50,855 nucleotides of DNA from assembly GCA_002454425.1 (NCBI GenBank), contig DKIV01000051.1, forward strand, positions 1 to 50,855, read 5' to 3'. Below are positions 1 to 7,680 of this stretch, piece by piece. Position 1 is the first letter of the stretch; every line of letters starts with the position of its first letter. A model generated the notes under the pieces. The model was not told where the DNA came from, ran no database searches, and was given only the letters and a program-made list of their open reading frames with translations. Source of the DNA: Sphingobacteriaceae bacterium UBA6709. Its GTDB lineage: Bacteria > Bacteroidota > Bacteroidia > Sphingobacteriales > Sphingobacteriaceae. The translations under genes were made by a program, and so were the position numbers.

Positions 1-46
1 TGTTATGGGCAATAGTCGATGAGATGCCCATGAAATGCCCATGTAA

Positions 47-121
47 TGTCGATGAAATGTCGATCACCACTCGAGCGTGTCTCGAGTCAGTCCCGAGTCA
101 GTCTTGAAGCAGGTGGGTGCA
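47..121 (+). repeat. Left copy of terminal inverted repeat (~76 bp)
   Basis: This stretch recurs in inverted orientation at 50777-50852 with roughly 88-90% identity by eye: the first 22 bases are identical, followed by scattered substitutions and one single-base indel. It contains two CTCGAG hexamers that can form a 7-bp stem (ACTCGAG...CTCGAGT) and a repeated GTCCCGAGTCAG-like unit. Bases 1-46 just before it contain shorter imperfect units based on ATGCCCATGAAATG. No open reading frame was seen. The element class is unknown; a dispersed non-coding repeat at which assembly stopped is the simplest reading. Confidence 0.75.
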
Positions 122-159
122 AGTCCCCCGTTCGGATAGAGTAGCGGAGTGGCAAGAAA

Positions 160-1602
160 TTATTGATCGTCTTTTTTCGCGTTCTTCAGATCGCGTAGTT
201 GTTTGAGTTTGTTTGCCTCCTCAATGGGCCAGTAGGGGGAGTCGGAGCGACAATGTTTTAGATAATCTTCTATTTTGCTGATTATGTCGGGATGATTTTG
301 AGCAATGTTGAATTGTTCCGAGGGATCCTTTGCAAGGTCATATAGTTCCATTTTTCCGGAATGCTTTACGGCTTTCCATTTCCCGAAACGTACAGCCTGT
401 TCGAATCCATTTTCGAAAAATTCCCAATAGAGGAAACGGTCGCCAGACAATCTTTTTTGATTTGTTATCTCGTCATAGAGACTTATCCCGTCTGTTTTGA
501 ATTTACCCTTGTATTCCGCAAGTTGAGCTAAGGTTGGCATGATATCCGGGAAGTACGCCACGGTGGTTGATTGTCGGTGTTCTTTGATGATGGAAGGAGC
601 CCAGGCGATGGTTGGAATACGTATGCCACCCTCATAGAGATCGCGCTTATATCCCCTGAGTTTTCCATTTGAGTCAAAAAATTCGGCCACGCGTGTAAGT
701 TGGGGTGTTGGTTCTGATCGTGGGCCATTGTCAGAGCTCACAAAAACCAGTGTTTTCTTGTCTAAACCCGTTTGTTTAAGAAAGTCAATGATGCGACCTA
801 TGGAACGGTCGAGATTGCTAACCATGGATGCATAGGTTTTCATCTCCTCCGGCCAGTCCGTGTTGTTGTATTGAGGGTCTGTGGGAGCGTCAAGCGGCGA
901 ATGCGGGTTGTTGTAGTTGAGCATCAGGAAGAACGGCTTTTCCTGTTTTAGTCCGTCGTTAAGGTATGCGAGCGCTTCGTCGGTACATAGATTTGTTTCG
1001 TAGTATCCTTTTTTGTTCTCGCTGTTCTCGTTGATTTTGATGAGTCTGCCCTCCCTGTACCTGTGGTCGGGCCAATAGGTGCTGCTGTAAGTTTCGGGCT
1101 TGTTGATAAGCCAGCCGCTGAAATGTTTAAATCCGTGCTGTAAAGGTGTTGCTGTAGAATCATATCCCCCGATATGCCATTTTCCTACAAGATAAGTTTC
1201 ATAACCAGCATCCTGCATCAGATTGCCCAGGGTATAATCGCTTTTGGCGATGTTTGTGCGGTACACAACGTGTTTGCCCTTGGCTCCCGGCAAGCCACCC
1301 TTGAGTGTATTATTTCCACGGATAGTAGCATGTCCGGTATTAAGGCCGGTAATTAAGGATCCGCGGGAGGGTGAGCATACCGGTGCTCCGGCGTAGAAAT
1401 TTGTAAACTGCAGTCCTTCGTCGACCAGTTGATCTATGCGTGGCGTTTTAATCTGTTTTTGTCCGTAGCTACCGACATCGGCGTAGCCCATATCGTCAGC
1501 GAGGATGAAGATAACATTCGGTCTGCGGGCTTGCTGAGCCTTAAGTGAGCCGCTCATGCCTGCGTAGATAAAGAGGACGGTAATGATATTACGGATTTTC
1601 AT
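160..1602 (-). CDS. Exported arylsulfatase-family sulfatase (Cys type)
   Basis: Sulfatase of the alkaline phosphatase superfamily, predicted to hydrolyse sulfate esters, probably on glycans, in the periplasm or outside the cell. Residues 1-22 form a signal peptide ending LKAQ. The metal-binding ADDMG motif follows at 35-39, and the signature C76-S-P-S-R lies in VCSPSRGSLITG. Cys76 would need oxidation to formylglycine by an anaerobic or aerobic maturase, which is not in the window. VGKWHIGG carries the usual catalytic Lys/His pair and SSDNGPRSE the C-terminal metal-binding Asp-Asn. The 480-aa length is normal for the family. It stands alone, with no SusC/SusD or other glycan genes beside it and its 3' end 40 bp from the terminal repeat, so partners may be beyond the contig. 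The substrate cannot be told from sequence. Confidence 0.93.
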   Translation of the reverse strand: MKIRNIITVLFIYAGMSGSLKAQQARRPNVIFILADDMGYADVGSYGQKQIKTPRIDQLVDEGLQFTNFYAGAPVCSPSRGSLITGLNTGHATIRGNNTLKGGLPGAKGKHVVYRTNIAKSDYTLGNLMQDAGYETYLVGKWHIGGYDSTATPLQHGFKHFSGWLINKPETYSSTYWPDHRYREGRLIKINENSENKKGYYETNLCTDEALAYLNDGLKQEKPFFLMLNYNNPHSPLDAPTDPQYNNTDWPEEMKTYASMVSNLDRSIGRIIDFLKQTGLDKKTLVFVSSDNGPRSEPTPQLTRVAEFFDSNGKLRGYKRDLYEGGIRIPTIAWAPSIIKEHRQSTTVAYFPDIMPTLAQLAEYKGKFKTDGISLYDEITNQKRLSGDRFLYWEFFENGFEQAVRFGKWKAVKHSGKMELYDLAKDPSEQFNIAQNHPDIISKIEDYLKHCRSDSPYWPIEEANKLKQLRDLKNAKKDDQ

Positions 1603-1959
1603 GATCGGGTATTTGCTTTGTGGATGATTTGAGGATGTAGCGCGAGTATTCTTATACAGGTCTTTTCGTTAAGAGTTTTCCCCTATTTAGAAGCTATTGG
1701 ATTTAGTGTCGCAATGTCCTGTTCTCATAAAAAGCGTCATTCATGGGATTTTGCATGGCCTTTAAAACTCATCTGTCTTTTTTATAAAAATTCAACGGCA
1801 ATGATTGGTGTTTTTCTAATGATAAGGGCTTTATTTTGAATAGAATATAAGAATGAGGCCTGTTTTTTGGCTATTGATTACTGGCAATAAAAATAGTGAT
1901 CGATATTAGTTTTTTAACAAACATTTAACCTTAATTTTATATTAAATTACTATAAGGTC
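1603..1959. other. Divergent intergenic region, sulfatase / transglutaminase-like gene
   Basis: This 357-bp AT-rich spacer lies between two divergently transcribed genes and must hold both promoters. I found no full TTG / TAnnTTTG pair on either strand (closest is TAGTTTTT near 1904) and no RNA gene or repeat. Confidence 0.4.
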
Positions 1960-3174
1960 ATGAAGGCACTAATCAGAATTTGCATTATCGCGATGATGGT
2001 CCTTACGACAAAAGTATCGTTAGGGCAGCAGGTAGAGCGATCTATTTATGTAGATTTCTATGGGGGGAACGTGCAATTTACGCTGAACCCAGGTGTTGAT
2101 GTTCGCTTATCCGCGCATCCTGATGCCAAAGAACTTCGCGCATTTTATTATCAATTATCAAAAGCTGACTGTCAGTCGCTGATAGACACCTTGCTGAGTT
2201 ATCGGCGGGAGAAAGATCTGAACGACTGGCTATACTATCAACTCGTGCGTAAAACCGCCGAGCAGATCAGTCCCAAGGCAGAGAATTACGCGCGTTATAC
2301 AGCATACAAGTGGTTTTTGATGTGTAAATCGGGATATGATGCCCGTCTGGCACTGACATCTTCAGAGATTATATTTTATATCTACAACAAAGAAGATATT
2401 GAAGATATTCCATTCTTTATGGTAGATGGAAAGAAATTCATGTGTTTGAATATTCATGACTATCCCAAGGCTAATTTGGAACACGATCCGGCAATTCCGG
2501 TAAGTATAAAAGTAGAAGGGGCCCGAAACGCTTTTTCTTATCGGGTGACTAAGTTACCTGATTTTCGTCCGGAAAGTTATACTAGTAAGAACATACAGTT
2601 TAGCTATAAGCAGAAGGCCTATCATTTTGAGGTAAAGCTAAATCCGGATGTAGAGAGTATTTTTAAAAACTATCCGGTAGTAGATTTTGCCGACTATTTT
2701 AACATCCCACTCAGTCGCGAAACTTATGGCAGTCTGATTCCCTTGTTGAAGAAGAATGTGGAAGGAATGAAGGTGAAAAAAGGTGTTGATTATTTGATGC
2801 GCTTTACCCGCTACGCATTTCTTTACGAGGATGATCAGGAGAATTTTGGAAAAGAAAAACGTTTGTCGGCAGAGGAGACCCTGTTTTCTAAATATAGTGA
2901 TTGCGATGATCGGGCGGCATTATTCTTCTATCTGGTAAAGGAAATCTATGATCTGCCAATGATTGCCTTATTGTATCCTACACATATCACGATGGCAGTA
3001 CAGTTCGAAAAGCCTGTAGGAAAGAATGCGATCTTATATGATGGCAGATATTACACAGTATGTGAGCCAACCATGCAGAAGCAGGATTTGCCGATGGGTA
3101 AACTATCAACGGCTTTGAAGTCTCAATCCTACAAAGTGGTGTACAGTTACGTACCTCCACAAGTTAAAGAATAG
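1960..3174 (+). CDS. Exported transglutaminase-like protein
   Basis: A 404-aa protein with an N-terminal signal peptide (about residues 1-22, ending VSLGQQ). The first 300 residues resemble nothing I recognise. The C-terminal ~100 residues have the layout of a transglutaminase/cysteine-protease core: Cys315 in KYSDCDDRAALF at the start of a helix, His342 in YPTHITMAV and Asp361 in ILYDGRYYTVCEPT, which is a plausible Cys-His-Asp triad. Such proteins in Bacteroidota are usually periplasmic or lipid-anchored and uncharacterised; they may cleave or cross-link peptides. The gene is monocistronic, with a 186-bp spacer to radC. The triad assignment is by motif reading only, and the substrate is unknown. 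Confidence 0.7.
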   Translation: MKALIRICIIAMMVLTTKVSLGQQVERSIYVDFYGGNVQFTLNPGVDVRLSAHPDAKELRAFYYQLSKADCQSLIDTLLSYRREKDLNDWLYYQLVRKTAEQISPKAENYARYTAYKWFLMCKSGYDARLALTSSEIIFYIYNKEDIEDIPFFMVDGKKFMCLNIHDYPKANLEHDPAIPVSIKVEGARNAFSYRVTKLPDFRPESYTSKNIQFSYKQKAYHFEVKLNPDVESIFKNYPVVDFADYFNIPLSRETYGSLIPLLKKNVEGMKVKKGVDYLMRFTRYAFLYEDDQENFGKEKRLSAEETLFSKYSDCDDRAALFFYLVKEIYDLPMIALLYPTHITMAVQFEKPVGKNAILYDGRYYTVCEPTMQKQDLPMGKLSTALKSQSYKVVYSYVPPQVKE

Positions 3175-3324
3175 CATTTCGTAGAAACGCGCGGTATCTG
3201 CCATGCCGGATACTTTATTATGTCTGCTCATCGTGAATTGGCGAATCCGTTAATGGGTATTCCTGGTCTCAGGATTTTTAGCCATCCAGACTAGATTTTT
3301 CTTCAATGAATTCATTTTGAGTGC

Positions 3325-3355
3325 TTGTAACTTTTTGTTGAGGCAAGAAGTTTTG
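3325..3355 (+). promoter_or_regulatory. Candidate radC promoter (TTG-N20-AAGTTTTG)
   Basis: TTG at 3325-3327 is followed after 20 nt by AAGTTTTG at 3348-3355, seven of eight bases matching the Bacteroidota TAnnTTTG -7 box with correct spacing. The box ends 5 bases before the radC ATG at 3361, so a transcript from here would have almost no leader. Confidence 0.35.
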
Positions 3356-3360
3356 TTTAT

Positions 3361-4062
3361 ATGAACAACCACTATGACCAACATATAAGTGTAAAGCATT
3401 GGGCGGAGGAGGACAGGCCACGGGAGAAACTCGCCGCGCAGGGGCGTCGGAGTTTGAGTGACGCGGAACTGCTTGCGATAATTATTGCCTCAGGGAGCAG
3501 GACTGAAACGGCCGTTGAGTTATCACGCAGAATCCTATGCAGTCTTGATAACGATCTGGAGCAATTGGCGAACCTGGGACTTGCTGAGCTATTGAAGTTT
3601 AAGGGCGTAGGTACGGCAAAAGCCGTGTCCATTATCGCAGCATTTGAACTAGGTCGCCGACGCGCCGGCCTGTCTGGAAAGGAACTCCCTAAAATAGCAA
3701 GCAGTAATGACGTGTCGGCACTGTTGGGCATGTCGCTGAACGACCTAAAGCATGAGGAGTTTTGGGTAGTATTCATGAATCGTGCAAATAAAGTGGTAGC
3801 CCGGGAACAGATAAGCAAAGGCGGTCAGGCTGGAACTATCGCTGATCCGAAGCTTATCTTTAAACGGGCGCTGGAATTTAACGCGGCATCGATTATTCTG
3901 GCGCATAATCATCCCTCGGGAAATCGCAATCCAAGTAAAGCAGATATCGATCTGACAAGGCAGATGATTGACGCAGGCCGGGTATTGGATATCGCGGTGC
4001 TGGATCATGTGATTTTTGCAGGAAATAGCATTTACAGCTTTGCTGACGAAGGCATTATTTGA
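3361..4062 (+). CDS. radC: RadC-family JAB/MPN-domain protein
   Basis: A 233-aa member of the RadC (UPF0758) family. A helix-hairpin-helix region lies around residues 75-105 (LLKFKGVGTAKAVSIIAAFE), followed by the JAB1/MPN metalloprotease-like domain with its zinc-binding motif His182-Asn-His-Pro-Ser-Gly and the downstream Asp of PSKADID. Length is close to the usual ~225 aa. The family was once linked to DNA repair, but its biochemical role is unproven. The ATG at 3361 is the only reasonable start, and the candidate promoter sits directly against it. It is transcribed in the same direction as pheT but separated by 115 bp. Confidence 0.95.
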   Translation: MNNHYDQHISVKHWAEEDRPREKLAAQGRRSLSDAELLAIIIASGSRTETAVELSRRILCSLDNDLEQLANLGLAELLKFKGVGTAKAVSIIAAFELGRRRAGLSGKELPKIASSNDVSALLGMSLNDLKHEEFWVVFMNRANKVVAREQISKGGQAGTIADPKLIFKRALEFNAASIILAHNHPSGNRNPSKADIDLTRQMIDAGRVLDIAVLDHVIFAGNSIYSFADEGII

Positions 4063-4149
4063 GGCCTTATTGATGGTGCTATAATAAGTTCAGGATCGTC
4101 ACTGCCAAACTTTAATGGCGTATGGTGAGGGTAGCTAATGAATGTTTTA

Positions 4150-4157
4150 TATCTTTG
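4150..4157 (+). promoter_or_regulatory. Candidate -7 box for pheT
   Basis: TATCTTTG matches the Bacteroidota -7 consensus TAnnTTTG perfectly. No clear TTG occurs at the -33 distance. If used, transcription would begin near 4163, which fits translation from ATG 4178 and rules out the upstream in-frame ATG at 4142. Confidence 0.35.
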
Positions 4158-4177
4158 TTGCTCTCATAATAGAAGTA

Positions 4178-6577
4178 ATGAAAATTTCATATAACTGGTT
4201 AACACAGTTTATTAATACGACTAAAACGCCGGAGGATATTTCCGGTATCCTCACCAGCACGGGACTTGAAGTGGAAAGTCTGGAAAAGGTGCAGACTATT
4301 CCGGGCGGTCTGGAGGGTCTGGTTATAGGATATGTGAACGAATGTCAGCAACATCCTAATGCTGATCGTCTGCGGGTGACTAAAGTGGACGTAGGCAGCG
4401 GAACAGATCTTCAGGTGGTTTGTGGAGCTCCGAATGTTGCGGCAGGTCAGAAAGTGATCGTTGCCACGGTAGGAACAACAGTGCATCCGTTGGAAGGAGA
4501 TCCTTTCAAAATAAATAAGTCAAAGATCCGCGGAGAGGTATCGGAAGGTATGATCTGCGCGGAAGATGAAATAGGATTAGGGGTATCACATGCCGGGATT
4601 ATGGTGTTGCCGGAAGATACCGTGACAGGGACGCCGGCACGTGAATATTTCGGTATTAAGGACGATTTTATGTTTGAAATCGGACTTACGCCTAATCGGG
4701 CGGACGCCGCCTCGCACCTGGGTGTCGCGCGTGATCTTGCCGCGTCTTTAAGAACTGCTGTGACCTTACCGGATGTGTCGGCTTTTAAGGTGGATGACAT
4801 TACGGCTTCCATTCCGGTGGAAGTTAAAAACCAGGACGCTTGTATACGTTATAGCTCCTTAAGTATTTCAGGAGTTAGGGTTGCTGAATCACCGGATTGG
4901 TTGAAAGAGAAACTGCAGGTAATCGGTGTACGGCCTGTAAATAACGTGGTGGATGTTACGAACTATGTGTTGCATGAACTAGGGCAGCCATTGCACGCTT
5001 TTGACGCGGATCAGCTTGATGGAAGTAAAGTAGTTGTGCGCAACTGTGAAGAGGGGACACCCTTTGTGACTCTTGACGGTGTAGAACGAAAGCTTTCCGC
5101 AGAAGATCTGATGATTTGTGATGCCTCGAAACCCTTGTGTATCGCTGGTGTATTTGGCGGCAAAGCATCCGGAGTTTGCGAGACTACACAGAATATATTT
5201 TTAGAGAGCGCCTACTTTAACGCCGTTTCGGTGCGGAAGACCTCAAAGCGCCACGGTTTGAAAACCGACGCGTCTTTTAGATTTGAGCGCGGTACGGATC
5301 CAGATATGCCTGTGTTTGCGCTTAAGAGAGCCGCGCTATTGATTCAGGAAGTAGCCGGCGGATCTATTTCTTCAGATATCAGTGACATTTATCCTGTGCA
5401 GGCAAAGGCCTTTGATGTGGAAGTGGGCTATGCCAACATCGATCGTCTGATTGGTGAGCATATCGATACAGCGACTGTTAAAGAGATCTTACTTGCCTTA
5501 GGTATTCATATTGTTGCCGAGACGGAGGCTGGATTGCAGTTAAGCGTTCCTGCGTACAAGGTTGATGTAACTCGTGAAGTAGACGTCATTGAGGAAGTGC
5601 TGAGGATTTACGGATATAACAACATTGCTATTCCGACACAGGTTAAGGCTTCTTTGAACTACGGTATCAAACCTGATCGGGAAGCGGTGCAAAACCAGAT
5701 AGCGGATATGCTGAGCGCCAATGGGTTTGCCGAAATTCTATCAAATTCTCTTACTCGCTCGGCATATACTGCCGATGAGGATACGGCGGTAAAAATCGTC
5801 AATCCTCTAAGCAGCGATTTAGATACCATGCGTCAGACCTTGCTATTCTCAGGTTTAGAGGCCATTAACTACAATCAGAATCGTAAGCAAGCGGATTTGA
5901 AGCTGTATGAGTTTGGCCGCGTGTACGCTCGTCAGGACGATAAATATTCTGAGAATCAGCGTCTGGCGATTTTTATCACCGGAGCAAAGCAAGCCACGCA
6001 ATGGAATCAGTCTGCCGAGGACAGTTCTTTTTATAATCTGAAGGCTGCGGTAGATGCCATTATTGCACGTTTAAATGTTCAGGGACTAGCGCAGGAAGCG
6101 TTCGAAAGCGACAATTTCGCGCAGGCCGTTCAATATAAGAAGGCGGAAAAGGCATTGGTAGTTTTCGGTACGGTATCGAAAAAGATATTGAAGTCAATGG
6201 ATATTGCCAATGATGTTTATTATGCTGATATCGATTGGGATCTGCTGTTAAAGAGCATCCGCAAGAATAAGATCACCTATAAGGAGGTGTCTAAATTCCC
6301 GTCTGTACGTCGTGATCTTTCCCTGTTGATTGACGATTCTGTTGATTTTTATAGTCTTGAACAACTAGCATTGAAGAGCGAGAAGAAGCTTATTAAAGAA
6401 GTAAATGTTTTTGATGTATATCAAGGTGACAAAGTGCCGAAAGGTAAAAAGTCCTATGCTTTGAGTTTTACGCTTCAGGATGAGGAAAAGACGTTGACCG
6501 ACAAACAGATTGATGCGGTAATGAACAAATTAATCCTTATCTTGGGTAAAGAACTGGGAGCGGAAATCAGGAAATAG
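4178..6577 (+). CDS. pheT: Phenylalanine--tRNA ligase beta subunit
   Basis: The beta subunit of the alpha2-beta2 synthetase that charges tRNA-Phe in the cytoplasm. The 799-aa protein has the normal domain order: N-terminal segment MKISYNWLTQFI, a tRNA-binding OB domain at about 40-155 (HPNADRLRVTKVDVG), B3/B4 editing domain at about 200-400 (RPVNNVVDVTNYVLHELGQP), B5 domain at about 410-480, the catalytic-core-like domain, and a C-terminal anticodon-binding FDX-ACB domain from about 705 (SKFPSVRRDLSLLID). The frame is also open 12 codons upstream to ATG 4142, but those residues (FYIFVALIIEV) are not part of the family and overlap the candidate -7 box. It is followed after 17 bp by the coiled-coil/zapA pair. 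pheS is not in the window. Confidence 0.97.
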   Translation: MKISYNWLTQFINTTKTPEDISGILTSTGLEVESLEKVQTIPGGLEGLVIGYVNECQQHPNADRLRVTKVDVGSGTDLQVVCGAPNVAAGQKVIVATVGTTVHPLEGDPFKINKSKIRGEVSEGMICAEDEIGLGVSHAGIMVLPEDTVTGTPAREYFGIKDDFMFEIGLTPNRADAASHLGVARDLAASLRTAVTLPDVSAFKVDDITASIPVEVKNQDACIRYSSLSISGVRVAESPDWLKEKLQVIGVRPVNNVVDVTNYVLHELGQPLHAFDADQLDGSKVVVRNCEEGTPFVTLDGVERKLSAEDLMICDASKPLCIAGVFGGKASGVCETTQNIFLESAYFNAVSVRKTSKRHGLKTDASFRFERGTDPDMPVFALKRAALLIQEVAGGSISSDISDIYPVQAKAFDVEVGYANIDRLIGEHIDTATVKEILLALGIHIVAETEAGLQLSVPAYKVDVTREVDVIEEVLRIYGYNNIAIPTQVKASLNYGIKPDREAVQNQIADMLSANGFAEILSNSLTRSAYTADEDTAVKIVNPLSSDLDTMRQTLLFSGLEAINYNQNRKQADLKLYEFGRVYARQDDKYSENQRLAIFITGAKQATQWNQSAEDSSFYNLKAAVDAIIARLNVQGLAQEAFESDNFAQAVQYKKAEKALVVFGTVSKKILKSMDIANDVYYADIDWDLLLKSIRKNKITYKEVSKFPSVRRDLSLLIDDSVDFYSLEQLALKSEKKLIKEVNVFDVYQGDKVPKGKKSYALSFTLQDEEKTLTDKQIDAVMNKLILILGKELGAEIRK

Positions 6578-6594
6578 GCAGAAAAAAAAGAAGC

Positions 6595-6903
6595 ATGGCT
6601 ATTACCCGTCAATTAGATCAGATATTACTCAAGACTCAGCAACTGTTGGAGTTAAGCTCGGCCTTGCAGGAGGAGAATGACCTGTTGAAGCTTGAGAATC
6701 AATCTTTAAAAGATCGTATGGACGACGCGAACGCTCGCAATGTAGATCTGGAAGAGAAATTGCGTGCTTTGAAGATGGCAAGGTCGCTGGAAGCCATGTC
6801 GGGCATAAATTCAGGTATAAATGAAAAAACCCTTGACATAAAGCAAAAAATTAGCGAATTTGTGCGGGAAATAGATAAATGTATTGTGTTGCTGAAAAAG
6901 TAA
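6595..6903 (+). CDS. Small coiled-coil protein upstream of zapA
   Basis: A 102-aa acidic protein made almost wholly of heptad-like leucine repeats. Residues 1-70 (LLKTQQLLELSSALQEENDL onward) should form a continuous coiled coil, and a second helix ends the protein (ISEFVREIDKCIVLLKK). It sits 17 bp after pheT and 24 bp before zapA, an arrangement I know to be common in Bacteroidota. Size, coiled-coil nature and linkage suggest a ZapB-like division accessory, but I cannot show homology to E. coli ZapB, so the role is inference. Confidence 0.75.
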   Translation: MAITRQLDQILLKTQQLLELSSALQEENDLLKLENQSLKDRMDDANARNVDLEEKLRALKMARSLEAMSGINSGINEKTLDIKQKISEFVREIDKCIVLLKK

Positions 6904-6927
6904 CGCAGACGTGAAACATAGCTCATA

Positions 6928-7218
6928 ATGGGAGAAATCTCAATAAAAATAAATATTGCTGACCGTGTTTATCCGTTGAAGGTAAATATGGAAGAGGAGG
7001 AAATTGTGAGGAAAGCAGCCAAGCTGATCAATGACCGGATAAAAGAATATCAGGAAAATTATTCGGTAAAAGATAAGCAGGATCTATTGGCGATGAGTTT
7101 GCTGTTTTATGCAACATCGTCGTTGAAGTCAGAAAGACAACTGGCGGAACAGGGTTCTGATATATCGGAGAAGGTGCATCATCTTGATTCTTTGTTAAAT
7201 GATTTCTTTAATAAGTAA
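6928..7218 (+). CDS. zapA: Cell division protein ZapA
   Basis: A 96-aa member of the ZapA family, which binds FtsZ filaments and bundles them at the division site. The N-terminal half has the typical pattern (EISIKINIADRVYPLKVN, then EEEEIVRKAAKLINDRIKEY) followed by the long dimerising helix (DLLAMSLLFYATSSLKSERQ). Length is typical. It is the third gene of the pheT-coiled coil-zapA run and is followed at once by the 6S RNA candidate, the same zapA-ssrS neighbourhood known in E. coli. Confidence 0.92.
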   Translation: MGEISIKINIADRVYPLKVNMEEEEIVRKAAKLINDRIKEYQENYSVKDKQDLLAMSLLFYATSSLKSERQLAEQGSDISEKVHHLDSLLNDFFNK

Positions 7219-7249
7219 TAATTCGTTCTTTAACATAAGAGCTTTAGGA

Positions 7250-7427
7250 AATAACCGCAGTTAATTCAAAGTTTCACTATTGTATTAAACTTAACGCTTC
7301 TATATCAAAAGGGTTAAATAAAATGTAAATCACCTGGCATCAGCCACTTGATTATGATTAAAACTCTAATCTTGTTTGCACGAAGTTATACAGTACATGA
7401 GGCCTTGTTTAATTGCGGTTTTTTTTT
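7250..7427 (+). ncRNA. ssrS: Candidate 6S RNA
   Basis: The zapA-rny spacer holds a long RNA-like duplex. CCGCAGTTAA (7255-7264) pairs with TTAATTGCGG (7409-7418) over ten pairs including one G-U, and after a small internal loop CAAAGTTTCA (7267-7276) pairs with TGAGGCCTTG (7398-7407) at nine of ten positions. The stem is followed immediately by nine T residues, giving a natural 3' end. Between the arms lie about 120 nt that are mostly unpaired or weakly paired, the expected central bubble and apical hairpin. Total size ~170-180 nt, placement after zapA and the open-promoter-like shape all fit 6S RNA, which binds RNA polymerase holoenzyme. I did not run a covariance model, so the name is inferred from structure and synteny. 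Confidence 0.72.
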
Positions 7428-7532
7428 GTCCGTTTTGTATGCCATTACCTCAACGTAGCGAGTGAGTGTGAGATGCTAAAGAAATAGACGATAGCTTAGC
7501 CTTATTGGAGTTATGCTTTCGTGGCATTTGGA

Positions 7533-7540
7533 TATTTTTG
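7533..7540 (+). promoter_or_regulatory. Candidate -7 box for rny
   Basis: TATTTTTG matches TAnnTTTG perfectly. A TTG at 7505-7507 lies 25 nt upstream, slightly further than the usual 17-23. A transcript would start near 7546 with a ~135-nt leader. The rest of 7428-7656 shows no gene. Confidence 0.3.
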
Positions 7541-7680
7541 TTAATTTAAAGAATTGATCACAGGATCGGGAGATCCACATTTGCCAATGAAAAGCCTCCG
7601 TGCTGTTTGCTTGTCTGACACCCGCCAGATAAGGTGATGAATAGCCCGGTTGTATTGTGCGGGATTTTATTTACGAATAT

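Noticed and set aside
110..140. GGTGCAAGTCCCCCGTTCGG, resembling a tRNA T-arm
   Set aside because: No matching acceptor, D or anticodon stems upstream; the stretch overlaps the terminal repeat, which explains it better.
3372..3818. 148-codon minus-strand frame opposite radC
   Set aside because: Mirror frame of a well-supported gene with no family-like sequence; the same holds for the long opposite-strand frames at 37411-37761, 42304-42675 and 14472-14993.
4142..4177. Upstream in-frame ATG for pheT
   Set aside because: The extra residues are hydrophobic and not part of PheT, and the segment overlaps a perfect -7 box.
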